This document shows positions 1-7,194 of a stretch of 32,525 bases of DNA, in pieces. The notes under the pieces were generated by a model. The model made no database searches. It was not told where the DNA came from and saw nothing but the letters and a program-made list of their open reading frames with translations. Origin of the DNA: Planctomycetota bacterium (lineage in GTDB: Bacteria > Planctomycetota > SZUA-567); contig JAIRTL010000115.1 in the NCBI GenBank assembly GCA_031254915.1, positions 1-32,525 on the forward strand, written 5' to 3'. Both the position numbers and the translations under genes were made by a program. The stretch's first letter is position 1. The number at the start of each line of letters is the position of its first letter.

Positions 1-43
1 GCCCGCCCGGTTGCGTTTCCGCAATGCCGCCGCCGGATCGCCG

Positions 44-1960
44 TCAGGGACCGACCTCGGAGATGAACGGCTGTTCGTCGTAATAGTCCGACTCGACCTC
101 GCCCAGGTACGGGCTGTAGCCGGTTCCGAGATTGGGCGACGCCATCGGCGCCGGATAGCTGCCGGGATAGCTGCCGCCGACATGGTCGGGAAGCGCCGAC
201 GGGCCGCTTGGCGACATGGCGGGCGCCTGCGGAACGGCGGCGGTCGGAGCCGCGGGCGCGGGCGGCGGCGCATACGCCGGGGGCGCATAGGACTGCGTCG
301 CGTAGGGATCCGGCGCCGGCGGCGCGGCGACGACGCCGGGCTGTGCGGTGAAGTAGTCCGTGGTTCCCGTCTGGACGCCGAAATAGTCGCTCTGGGTCGC
401 GTACGGACCGGAGGAATAGGGTACGCCCGCCGGGGCTGTCGACGGCGCCGCGTAGGGTTCGGAGATCATCGCCGACGGCGCGCCGTAGGGCGCCGTCGGC
501 GGGGTGACGACCGTCATCGCGGGTTGCGCCATGATCGGGGCTTCGTACGGCGAGGCGGTTGGGGCGACGGCCTGCGGCGGTTGCGTCATGCCCTCGGCGA
601 TCTCGGCCTCGGTGAGAACGCGCAGCTCGGCGACGTTGAGGACGTTGGCGACCGCGCCGGCGGCAAGTTCGATATTGCCGTTCACCCACACACGGCGACC
701 GGAGTAGTCGGCCAGATTGAAGCGGTCGCTGCGCAGGAAAAACCTGACTTCACCGCCCTTCGAGAGACGGAAGCTGGACGGCGCGCCGCCGACGCGGCCG
801 ATGTTCTCGACCCAGCCGGTGAAGCCGCCGTAGAGGGGGTCCGGCGGCGCCCACCCGGCGCCGACGATCGCCGTCGACTGGACGGGATAGTGCAGCATGC
901 CGGACGTTTCCTGATCGACGGAACGCAGCCTCGCCTCGAGGTCGTCGAGCGCCTGGGTGAGCGCGTCCACCTGCTGCGCCGCTTCTTCCTCCTCGCGCCG
1001 GGCCTGATCCTGGATGCGCTTGAAATACGCTTCCTTGATGGCGGCGGCCCGGCGGTCGCTTTCGGACAGGCGCGGCCGGCCGGTCGGATCCTGCTTGCCG
1101 GCGGCGAGATCGACGGAGGGGTTTTCCGGGGGCGGCGTGGAATCGACGGGAATCTCGGAATCGCCCTCGACGCGGACGTATTCGGCGAACACGTAGGCGC
1201 GGGCGGTCGGCGGCGCGTCGATGCGGTACCACTGGCCGCGCTCCTGCTTCACGGTGACGACGTCGCCTTTCTGAAGCTTGCCGACGACGGTCGATTTGTC
1301 CCAGTAAAACGCGTGGACGTCGGCGTCGTTCTGGCTCACAGTCCCCTGAACGCCTTCTTCCGGGATCTCGCCCTCGATCCCGACCGCGACGTTGACGTAG
1401 TTGCGGTGGATGCTCGCGAGCTGATCCGGGGGATAGACGATCTTGAACCATTCGCCGTGGCGCGACAGCACGGTCAGCGGGGAACCGGTGCCGAGAACGG
1501 CGATGGATTCGTATTGCGTGTTCGGCCCGGCGCGGACGTTGACGCGGCCGCCGGTGATTTTGCCGGAGCGCGGCCGTTCGTCGGGCGGCGTCGCCGCGGA
1601 AAGAGGAGCGACCGCGACCTCGGTATCGGGCGCGGGCGGCAGAGCGACGGAGGTGACGTTGTCCCCCAATGGAGCGGGCGGGAGCGCCAGCGGCGGCGCT
1701 TCCGGACTCGAATCGGCGGCGATCGCGGGAGGGCGAAGCGGCGACGGCGGCGCGATGGGCGCAGCAGGCGCGGAGACGGCCGGCGGCGCCAGCGGAGCCG
1801 GAGCCGGAGCCGGCGTTCCCGCCGGCGCGGCGTCGTCCAGCGGCGGCGGCGGCAGCGGCAGGGGATCGCCGAAATCGAAAGCGTCCTGGGCGCGAACCGG
1901 ATACGACGTCGGCACGACCGCCGGAATCGCCAGGCAAAAGAGCAAAAGCAGCTTACGCAT
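44..1960 (-). CDS. Secreted SH3-domain / coiled-coil protein with Pro/Ala/Tyr-rich tail
   Basis: The product is 638 residues. The ATG at 1960 has a GGAGGG ribosome site about 7 nt upstream. Residues 1-24 form a signal peptide (MRK, a Leu-rich core, VRA before Gln25), so it is exported. A Pro/Ala-rich linker (about 30-125) precedes two bacterial SH3-like repeats, about 135-192 (GRVNVRAGPNTQYE, then GEWFKI) and about 205-264 (RGQWYRI). Next come a charged coiled coil (about 302-355), a small globular domain (about 358-447) and a low-complexity tail rich in PYA/PYG to the end. Bacterial SH3 domains often bind peptidoglycan or cell-surface partners, so a periplasmic envelope role is inferred. It is transcribed alone, divergent from the YigZ-type gene. 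The exact function is unknown. Confidence 0.85.
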   Translation of the reverse strand: MRKLLLLFCLAIPAVVPTSYPVRAQDAFDFGDPLPLPPPPLDDAAPAGTPAPAPAPLAPPAVSAPAAPIAPPSPLRPPAIAADSSPEAPPLALPPAPLGDNVTSVALPPAPDTEVAVAPLSAATPPDERPRSGKITGGRVNVRAGPNTQYESIAVLGTGSPLTVLSRHGEWFKIVYPPDQLASIHRNYVNVAVGIEGEIPEEGVQGTVSQNDADVHAFYWDKSTVVGKLQKGDVVTVKQERGQWYRIDAPPTARAYVFAEYVRVEGDSEIPVDSTPPPENPSVDLAAGKQDPTGRPRLSESDRRAAAIKEAYFKRIQDQARREEEEAAQQVDALTQALDDLEARLRSVDQETSGMLHYPVQSTAIVGAGWAPPDPLYGGFTGWVENIGRVGGAPSSFRLSKGGEVRFFLRSDRFNLADYSGRRVWVNGNIELAAGAVANVLNVAELRVLTEAEIAEGMTQPPQAVAPTASPYEAPIMAQPAMTVVTPPTAPYGAPSAMISEPYAAPSTAPAGVPYSSGPYATQSDYFGVQTGTTDYFTAQPGVVAAPPAPDPYATQSYAPPAYAPPPAPAAPTAAVPQAPAMSPSGPSALPDHVGGSYPGSYPAPMASPNLGTGYSPYLGEVESDYYDEQPFISEVGP

Positions 1961-2042
1961 CGAAAAGCCCTCCGTGACGGCCTGCCCGTCAACTTTCAGC
2001 GCAAATACGGGAAAAGCGACTTTAAGCGCAACTTCACCCTAT

Positions 2043-2072
2043 ATTATCGGCCCATGAAGGGATGTCTTTCAA
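2043..2072 (-). promoter_or_regulatory. Sigma-70-like promoter for the SH3-domain gene
   Basis: On the minus strand, TTGAAA (2067-2072) and GATAAT (2043-2048) are separated by 18 bp. Each box matches the consensus at 5 of 6 positions. The predicted transcription start is near 2036, giving a leader of about 75 nt before the ATG at 1960. This is a motif match only. Confidence 0.55.
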
Positions 2073-2210
2073 TAAAACTGGAAAATTTCCTCATTCACGG
2101 TTCGGCGCATGGAACGCGGCCGTAAAAAATAGCGCGGAAGCAGGGAATGCGCGATGTCCGCCGGCGCCGAAACTATGCGTCCCGAAACCGACGCGGGAGG
2201 GGAAACGTAC

Positions 2211-2240
2211 TTGAAAGGGGCGTCCCCTCTCCCGTATTCT
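2211..2240 (+). promoter_or_regulatory. Candidate promoter for the YigZ-family gene
   Basis: TTGAAA (2211-2216) is followed after 18 bp by TATTCT (2235-2240). The -35 matches at 5 of 6 positions and the -10 at 4 of 6. The predicted start near 2247 gives a leader of about 32 nt ending in the GGGAGG site before the ATG at 2279. Confidence 0.4.
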
Positions 2241-2278
2241 GTACCCGTCGTTTTGGCCGCGAAGCCGGGGGAGGGTCC

Positions 2279-2947
2279 ATGGCGAATGAAGAATTTTTGA
2301 CGCCGGCGGGTTACGGCGAAGCGCTTCTCGTCGAAAAGCGGTCGAAATTCATCTCCCGGATATGGCCGGTGGAAACGGAGGCGAAGGCGCTCGAGCTGCT
2401 GGAAGGGGTCAGGAAAAAGCACTGGGACGCGACGCACAACGTGTACGCCTACGTCATTCGCGGCGGCGCGACGCGCTACAGCGACGACGGCGAGCCGCAC
2501 GGAACGTCGGGGATGCCGACGCTCGGCGTGATCCAGGGCCGGGGGGTCGTGAACGCGCTGTGCGTGGTGACGCGCTACTTCGGCGGCGCGCTCCTCGGCG
2601 CCGGCGGGTTGGTACGCGCCTACTCGGGGGCAGCCGGGCTGGCCCTGGACGCCGCCGGCTTCGCTCTCGTCCGACGATGGCGCCTCGTCCTCATTCCCGC
2701 GCCCTACGCGCTGTTCGAACAGATCAAAATACTCGTCGAAAAGGCGGACGGCGTCATAGAAGCCACCGATTTCGGCGTCGACGCCCTGATAGAGGCCATG
2801 ATTCCGCCCGAGAACACGGCGGCGCTGTTCGGGGCGATCGGCGAATTGAGTTCGGGGCGAGTGGCGCCGGAGGTGATCGATACGGTGTTTCGCAGCGTCG
2901 GCGTTCAGCCGGGCGCGGCGCCGAAAAATAAGGAAACCGATTCGTAA
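2279..2947 (+). CDS. yigZ: YigZ/IMPACT (UPF0029) family protein
   Basis: The product is 222 residues. The ATG at 2279 is preceded by GGGGGAGGG, which decides the start over longer in-frame extensions. Family hallmarks are RSKFISRI near the N-terminus, DATHNVYAY, SDDGEPHGTSG, and the signature TRYFGGALLGAGGLVRAY around residues 96-113. The C-terminal part (about 140-205) matches the UPF0029 second domain. Bacterial YigZ proteins are cytoplasmic. They are related to eukaryotic IMPACT, which modulates translation through Gcn1/Gcn2, but the bacterial biochemical role is not settled. The gene appears monocistronic and converges on the XRE-type regulator. Length and motifs are complete. Confidence 0.9.
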   Translation: MANEEFLTPAGYGEALLVEKRSKFISRIWPVETEAKALELLEGVRKKHWDATHNVYAYVIRGGATRYSDDGEPHGTSGMPTLGVIQGRGVVNALCVVTRYFGGALLGAGGLVRAYSGAAGLALDAAGFALVRRWRLVLIPAPYALFEQIKILVEKADGVIEATDFGVDALIEAMIPPENTAALFGAIGELSSGRVAPEVIDTVFRSVGVQPGAAPKNKETDS

Positions 2948-2959
2948 AACCGGTTTCCT
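2921..2959 (-). terminator. Intrinsic terminator of the XRE-type regulator gene
   Basis: A 9-bp perfect stem (2931-2939 with 2951-2959, AGGAAACCG/CGGTTTCCT) has an 11-nt loop. On the minus strand it is followed by TATTTTTC, as expected for Rho-independent termination of the gene ending at 2986. It overlaps the last codons and stop of the yigZ-type gene and may serve both convergent genes, but the plus-strand side has no adjacent T tract. Confidence 0.6.
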
Positions 2960-2985
2960 CCATCGGCGATGAGAGTTTTTGACCC

Positions 2986-3555
2986 TTAAAATGCCTGCGG
3001 CACGGTCGTTTCCGCCTCGCGAAGCTTGTGTTCGAGCAGGTCGCCCAGACGGCGCAGCACGATTATCGACTTGGCGATGTCGTACTTGCCGTCGACGACG
3101 CCTTTGGTGGTCGCTCCGATCATGCCCATGAGGCGGGCCGACACCATGGCCAACTCCGCCACATGCGAGCCGGAGGAAATGGCATCCTCGCGGCGAAGCG
3201 ACGGCAGTCCGTACGGCGGCGAATCCGATTCGCGCGGGGGCGGTTGCGCCGAATTGTAGGCGCCGTATGCGGTCGGATAGGCGACATGCTGGGCCGCGTC
3301 CAGCTCGGGCTCCTTCGGCGCGGCGTTGTCGCGGCGCAGATACTCCACCGTCACGCCGAAGAAATTCGCGATTTGCGAAAGCCGCAATTCATCCGGGGTG
3401 CGCATGCCGCGCTCCCAGGGCGACCACTGTTGCGGTGACACGCCGAACGCCTCGGCGCACTTCTTTCCGCCGCCTCGGCCCGGATATTTCTTTTGACGAC
3501 AATCCCTGATATTCGTGGCGATTGTTTCGCGCAGTTCGCTTGGTATCTTTCCCAA
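2986..3555 (-). CDS. XRE-family helix-turn-helix protein
   Basis: This is a small DNA-binding protein with an XRE/Cro-CI type HTH at about residues 13-74. Visible elements are IRDCRQKKYPG, AEAFGVSPQQWSPWERG, RTPDELRLSQIANFFGVTVEYLRR. The rest is a Pro/Ser-rich linker and a C-terminal helix (KSIIVLRRLGDLLEHKLRE), possibly for oligomerisation. I chose the TTG at 3555 because AAGGG lies 7 nt upstream and the protein then starts just before the HTH. The frame stays open to a TTG at 3672 with no ribosome site, which would add 39 atypical, AT-richer residues. It is probably a transcription regulator. Its target is unknown, but the gene-free DNA directly upstream is an obvious candidate. Confidence 0.75.
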   Translation of the reverse strand: MGKIPSELRETIATNIRDCRQKKYPGRGGGKKCAEAFGVSPQQWSPWERGMRTPDELRLSQIANFFGVTVEYLRRDNAAPKEPELDAAQHVAYPTAYGAYNSAQPPPRESDSPPYGLPSLRREDAISSGSHVAELAMVSARLMGMIGATTKGVVDGKYDIAKSIIVLRRLGDLLEHKLREAETTVPQAF

Positions 3556-3945
3556 GTTTTTACCCTTATGAAATAGTGATGAATGCAAAAGTTGCTTTGT
3601 CTCAAAAATCAACTCGCCGATAAAACGCCAATCAAGATGCCTTTTGCCGGCGTCCCACAGTCGACTCTCCAAAAGTCCGCCGATTTTACGTAATATAAAA
3701 CATTGCGCGCCCGGCAGCGAAAGGATTCGGCGCCCGTCAAACGCTCATGCCGGAAGAGGGCGGAACCCGCCCCGCCCAATGGCGTATCGCCTGCCCCGTG
3801 AAATCCCTCGTCGCGAACCGTCCCCCAAACGAGGAAAATTTCCACCCGAACGGCGCCGCTTTACGTCAGTATATCCCATCATTGACCATTGGGAGCGTAA
3901 TATTCCACCTCCGAAGGAAAATCGGCACCATCGACCCGCAACAAG

Positions 3946-3963
3946 TTAATATGCTTAATATGC
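3946..3963. repeat. Tandem 9-bp repeat TTAATATGC x2
   Basis: TTAATATGC occurs twice head to tail (3946-3954 and 3955-3963) inside gene-free DNA, about 390 bp upstream of the XRE-type regulator start. It could be an operator for that regulator or chance. There is no other evidence. Confidence 0.4.
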
Positions 3964-4096
3964 GCGCGATCACGGGAAGAATGCCGGCGTCACGCAGGTT
4001 ATGTCATCCAGACGCCATGCGCGCCGGGGGAATTCACTTCCCGATTTTTTATCCGATCTCGCGCCAGATATTGTTGGGCAAAGGACAGGCGACCTC

Positions 4097-4259
4097 TATA
4101 TACTGTGCGCGGGTCGAAATTGTGAAAATGGGAGTTGGGGGGCAACCCGATTCCACGCTCGTTTCCCGGGCGCATTGTTCTGCCGCGCGCAGTCCGGGGA
4201 ATCACAACGTCAAGGCGCTGACAGTATATACTATTGGGAAAGCATCCTGCTTGCTTTTT
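4097..4259 (+). ncRNA. Candidate structured RNA or paired regulatory arms
   Basis: TATATACTGT (4097-4106) and its exact reverse complement ACAGTATATA (4221-4230) enclose about 115 nt. The stem can extend through GCGC (4107-4110 with 4215-4218) across a 2-nt bulge. Inside, TTGTGA (4120-4125) pairs with TCACAA (4202-4207). A GTTG/CAAC hairpin lies near 4133-4147, and TTTCCCGG pairs with CCGGGGAA just before 4203. A short AAGCA/TGCTT hairpin followed by GCTTTTT ends near 4259. This rod-like fold resembles small structured RNAs, but I recognise no family. The arms also read as -10 elements (TATACT), so they may be protein-binding or promoter sites instead. The strand is uncertain. Confidence 0.25.
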
Positions 4260-4581
4260 GCCGATCGGCAGAATTACACGACCCTGCGTGCGCGCCGTTA
4301 TTCAAACATTACGGTTTTACTCATCTTACAAGCGAAAGCATAGTTGTCCAGAAAAATGTCGGGATCGCCGCTGTCGGGTTATTACTCGAATAGTTTCAAT
4401 TGGTTATCGCCGACCGGGGCCCGATGGCAAGGGCGGGGGCCGGAAGCATCATGGAAATTTGAAATCGATGCCGGTCAATGTATCACGTAACACGCGTTCG
4501 AATTGGATGTTGTGTGATTTGGCAACAGAAACGACCGGACGGCAGTGAAGCGGTATAAAAGCATACGTACCGCTCGCAGCG

Positions 4582-5472
4582 CTATTGCGGGGTATTCTTT
4601 TCGAAAACCACGAGTCGGCGGCTCTGGTCGGTGCCGGGGAGGGCGTAGGCGATGTCGTCCCGGAGGGTGTAGGCCGCCGCGTAGGCGGAACGGGCGGCGG
4701 CGATCTCGCCGTCGCTTCCCGGGCCTTTCATAAAGACGATTTTCGCCCCGGGCGGAACAAGGGGGAGGACGCGTTCGAGGGTGGGCGGAATCGTCTCGAG
4801 GGCGCGGGTCACGACGTCGCCGACGGGAACGCCGTGGTCCTCGCCGAGGGGCGAATCCTCGCGTACCGACCGGGGATGGACGACGGCGTTTTTCAGCCCG
4901 AGGACGCGGACCGCCTGCTCGAGGAAGGCGACGCGCTTGCCGCGGCTCTCCGCGAGAATGAAACGGAGGTCGGGGCGCATGATCGCCAGCGGCAGTCCGG
5001 GGAAGCCGGGGCCGGTGCCGATGTCGAGCACGGGACCGGTGAACTCGACCCAGCGGAGAATGATCGCCGAATCGACGAAGTGCTTGAGAACCGTCGCCTC
5101 GATTCCCATAATCCGGGTTAGATCGAGGCTGGCGTTGTGCCGGCGCAGAAGGTCGTACAGGAGCCAGAACTTTTCCAGCCGCGCGTCGCCGACCGGAAAG
5201 TCGTGGCGCGCGAACAGGCGGCGCATGTATTCGCGCGTCGCCGGCTCTTTTTCGTAGAACGCGTAGTCGTAGGGGCGGTCGCCGCCGTGGAAGCCGTTCC
5301 GGCGGTTCGGGGAGACGGGCTGTTTCACCTTGGGCAGCCTCGATTCCGGCGGATGCGGCGGGTTGTGCCTGCCGCCGCGCGCCGCGCCCCTGCTCGCGTA
5401 TTTGTCCGGTCCGCTCCGTCCGGGACGTTTTTTCGCCATGTCCGGCACCCGACTGCAATGTGGAAAACGCAT
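4582..5472 (-). CDS. rsmG: 16S rRNA (guanine(527)-N7)-methyltransferase RsmG (GidB)
   Basis: RsmG transfers a methyl group from SAM to N7 of G527 in 16S rRNA in the cytoplasm. The methyltransferase core fills residues of about 95-296. It includes NASLDLTRI, the SAM-binding loop VLDIGTGPGFPGLPL (148-162), the ESRGKRVAFL acidic strand, VTRALETI and IVFMKGPG. The first ~85 residues are a basic, Pro/Gly-rich extension beyond the usual ~210-residue enzyme. The ATG at 5472 fits a promoter whose start is about 14 nt upstream. An internal ATG at 5439 (MAKKRPGRSG) is an equally plausible start. The 5' end overlaps the divergent pseudouridine synthase gene by 13 nt. Confidence 0.9.
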   Translation of the reverse strand: MRFPHCSRVPDMAKKRPGRSGPDKYASRGAARGGRHNPPHPPESRLPKVKQPVSPNRRNGFHGGDRPYDYAFYEKEPATREYMRRLFARHDFPVGDARLEKFWLLYDLLRRHNASLDLTRIMGIEATVLKHFVDSAIILRWVEFTGPVLDIGTGPGFPGLPLAIMRPDLRFILAESRGKRVAFLEQAVRVLGLKNAVVHPRSVREDSPLGEDHGVPVGDVVTRALETIPPTLERVLPLVPPGAKIVFMKGPGSDGEIAAARSAYAAAYTLRDDIAYALPGTDQSRRLVVFEKNTPQ

Positions 5473-6293
5473 CCGTGATCCAGAAGGACGACAGTATACG
5501 GGGAAACGCCCCCGACGCCAACCCGGTTCCCCCCCGGGGATTCGGTCTCGTATACGCCGACAATCACCTGCTCGCCGCCGACAAGCCGGCGGGAACGCCG
5601 AGCCAGCCCGACGCCAGCGGCGATCCCGCCCTTTCCGAACTGGCGAAAGAGTGGCTGCGCCGCGAATACGCCAAGCCGGGAAACGTCTATCTCGCGCTTT
5701 TGCACCGCCTCGACCGGCCGGTGAGCGGGCTTGTTCTCATGGCCCGGACCGACAAGGCGGCCGGACGCATGGCGGCGGCGTTTCGCGACAGGAAGATCGT
5801 GAAGCGCTACCTCGCCATCGTCCAGTGCCATGGGGCGCCGCGCCCCGGCGCCGAACTCGAGGACCTCCTCGCGCCCCGGAACGGCGGCGGGATGGAGACG
5901 ACCCGAAGCCGAAAACGCGCGGGCGCCAAAACCGCGAGATTGAAATATGCCGTCCTGGCGCGGAGCGCAAACGGGAAATACGCGTTGTTGTCCGTGCTTC
6001 TCGGAACGGGGGTGAAGCATCAGATCCGCGTTCAACTCGCCAACATCGGCCTGCCGCTGGTGGGCGATTTCCGCTATGGCGCGTTCGGCCGCCCGGCCAG
6101 GCCGGAGCCCGTCCCCGGCGGCGGGGCGATACTGCTGCATGCGGCGCGTCTCGCGTTCGACCATCCCGTCGGCAAGGGACGCATGACGCTGACGGCGCCG
6201 ACGCCCGGCCATTGGCGGCAATGGCTCGCGCAAATGCCCGGAATCGGCGGCGAACCGGCCGATCTTTTGACTGGGGACGAATGCGGTACCTGA
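5460..6293 (+). CDS. RluA-family RNA pseudouridine synthase
   Basis: This enzyme isomerises uridine to pseudouridine in RNA. The catalytic Asp85 sits in HRLDRPVSGLVLMARTDKAA (82-101), the motif II signature of the RluA family. The N-terminal part has LVYADNHLLAADKPAGTPSQ, and the C-terminal part has TGVKHQIRVQLANIGLPLVG. The length (277) is typical for the catalytic domain without an S4 domain. No ATG is available near the start. GTG at 5460 or 5475 are the only candidates before the conserved core. The substrate (rRNA or tRNA site) cannot be decided. The 3' end overlaps recO by 13 nt, indicating co-transcription. Confidence 0.88.
   Translation: MENASVIQKDDSIRGNAPDANPVPPRGFGLVYADNHLLAADKPAGTPSQPDASGDPALSELAKEWLRREYAKPGNVYLALLHRLDRPVSGLVLMARTDKAAGRMAAAFRDRKIVKRYLAIVQCHGAPRPGAELEDLLAPRNGGGMETTRSRKRAGAKTARLKYAVLARSANGKYALLSVLLGTGVKHQIRVQLANIGLPLVGDFRYGAFGRPARPEPVPGGGAILLHAARLAFDHPVGKGRMTLTAPTPGHWRQWLAQMPGIGGEPADLLTGDECGT
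5493..5521 (-). promoter_or_regulatory. Sigma-70-like promoter for rsmG, inside the divergent gene
   Basis: On the minus strand, TTGGCG (5516-5521) and TATACT (5493-5498) are separated by exactly 17 bp. The predicted start is near 5486. The element lies within the first codons of the plus-strand pseudouridine synthase, so the two divergent genes share sequence for promoter and coding. Confidence 0.55.
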
Positions 6294-7102
6294 ACACGCG
6301 GGCGCTCGTTCTGCGCCGCAGTCTCTATAGCGAATCGAGCGTCACTCTGGCCCTGTTCAGCCGCGAGCACGGGCGGACCGACGCCCTTGCCAAGGGCGCA
6401 AGGCGGGACAAAAGCCCGCTTTTCGGCCACCTTGGCCTGTATCATCTCGAGGACGTCACCCTTCTCGAGCGCCCGTCGTCGGGAATGGACATCCTCACGG
6501 AAGCGGCGTTCGTCGACGAACACGTCGGCCTCTGTTTTTTCCCCCCGGCGCTCGCCGCCGCCGGGACGCTGGCGGAGCTGGCGCTTCTCGGGTGCATGCC
6601 GCGCGATCCCCATCCGGAGATTTTCCATATTCTCGTCGAGGGCGTGGGGCTGTTGTCGCGGCTGGGCGAGCCCTCTGCGCGCGCCGGTCTCGCCGACGCC
6701 GCGTTGCGGCGGGACGACAGGACAGTTCTCGTCCATCGCGCGCTCCGGGTGGCGATGACGGGGGTGCTGCGCTGGCTCGGCTTTGGACTTGAATTGTCGC
6801 GCTGCATCCGCTGCGGAAAATTCATCGACGCGAGCCGGCCCGGAAAAATCCGCATCTCCTTCCGCGGCGGGGTGGTGTGCGAAGCCTGCCGGGCGCGCGG
6901 TTTGGCCGGAAGCGGAAGGGCGGGGTTGTCCGGCGGGGCGTTTGCCGCGCTCAAGGCCGCTTCCGGCGATGGAGAATTCGACGAAATGTCCCTCTCTCCG
7001 GGGGAAAGGCGGGAGTTGTTGCGCTTTTTGGTCGATTATTCCCAATATGTGCTCGAAAAGACCCTTGGCGGCGCCAAGGTGTTGTTTCAACTGTTGCGAT
7101 AA
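6281..7102 (+). CDS. recO: DNA repair protein RecO
   Basis: RecO binds single-stranded DNA and SSB and, with RecR, helps load RecA at gaps. The 273-residue protein has the N-terminal OB-fold pattern (TRALVLRRSLYSESSVTLALFSREHG, then KGARRDKS). A helical region follows, then a zinc-binding Cys cluster with Cys175, Cys178, Cys200 and Cys203 (CIRCGK and CEACRARG). The helical C-terminus is complete. The ATG at 6281 has GGGGA upstream and overlaps the 3' end of the pseudouridine synthase gene by 13 nt, so translation is probably coupled. Recognition rests on the N-terminal pattern, the Cys cluster and the length. Confidence 0.87.
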   Translation: MRYLNTRALVLRRSLYSESSVTLALFSREHGRTDALAKGARRDKSPLFGHLGLYHLEDVTLLERPSSGMDILTEAAFVDEHVGLCFFPPALAAAGTLAELALLGCMPRDPHPEIFHILVEGVGLLSRLGEPSARAGLADAALRRDDRTVLVHRALRVAMTGVLRWLGFGLELSRCIRCGKFIDASRPGKIRISFRGGVVCEACRARGLAGSGRAGLSGGAFAALKAASGDGEFDEMSLSPGERRELLRFLVDYSQYVLEKTLGGAKVLFQLLR

Positions 7103-7107
7103 CTCGT

Positions 7108-7135
7108 ATGTCGTTATGCGAAATGCAATTATAAG
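7108..7135 (+). promoter_or_regulatory. Promoter-like element shared with 8999-9026
   Basis: ATGTCGTTAT (7108-7117) is followed by a -10-like TATAAG (7130-7135), 60 nt before the GTG start of the secreted TPR protein. The same ten bases with a similarly spaced TATAAA lie before the gene at 9057. The shared block could be a -35 region for an alternative sigma factor or an activator site. Confidence 0.4.
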
Positions 7136-7194
7136 AACATGTCGAGGCGGCGCCCGTCGCCCGTCCGCGAAATCGCCATAGGGGAGGAACGCCG

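Larger units (their letters stand above)
1961..2278. other. Divergent intergenic region
   Basis: These 318 bases lie between two divergent genes. They are AT-richer near 2030-2130 and hold the two outward-facing promoter candidates listed separately. I see no tRNA, structured RNA or convincing small ORF here. Confidence 0.6.
3556..4581. other. Gene-free, AT-richer region with repeats
   Basis: About 1 kb separates the regulator start from the rsmG stop. It is visibly AT-richer than the flanks. Open frames of up to about 200 codons exist on the + strand, but none has a good ribosome site, domain motif or the GC-biased third positions of the neighbouring genes. It holds a 9-bp tandem repeat (3946-3963), a pair of inverted TATATACTGT arms (4097-4230) and a hairpin plus T5 near 4239-4259. 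A non-coding RNA or regulatory region is possible. A decayed gene is the alternative. Confidence 0.5.

Noticed and set aside
11-2125. 704-codon plus-strand open frame across the SH3-domain gene
   Set aside because: Arg/Gly-rich composition typical of an antisense shadow in high-GC DNA. The minus-strand frame has a signal peptide, SH3 motifs and a ribosome site.
3747-4343. 198-codon plus-strand open frame in the gene-free region
   Set aside because: No ribosome site, no recognisable motif, and third positions lacking the GC bias of real genes nearby.
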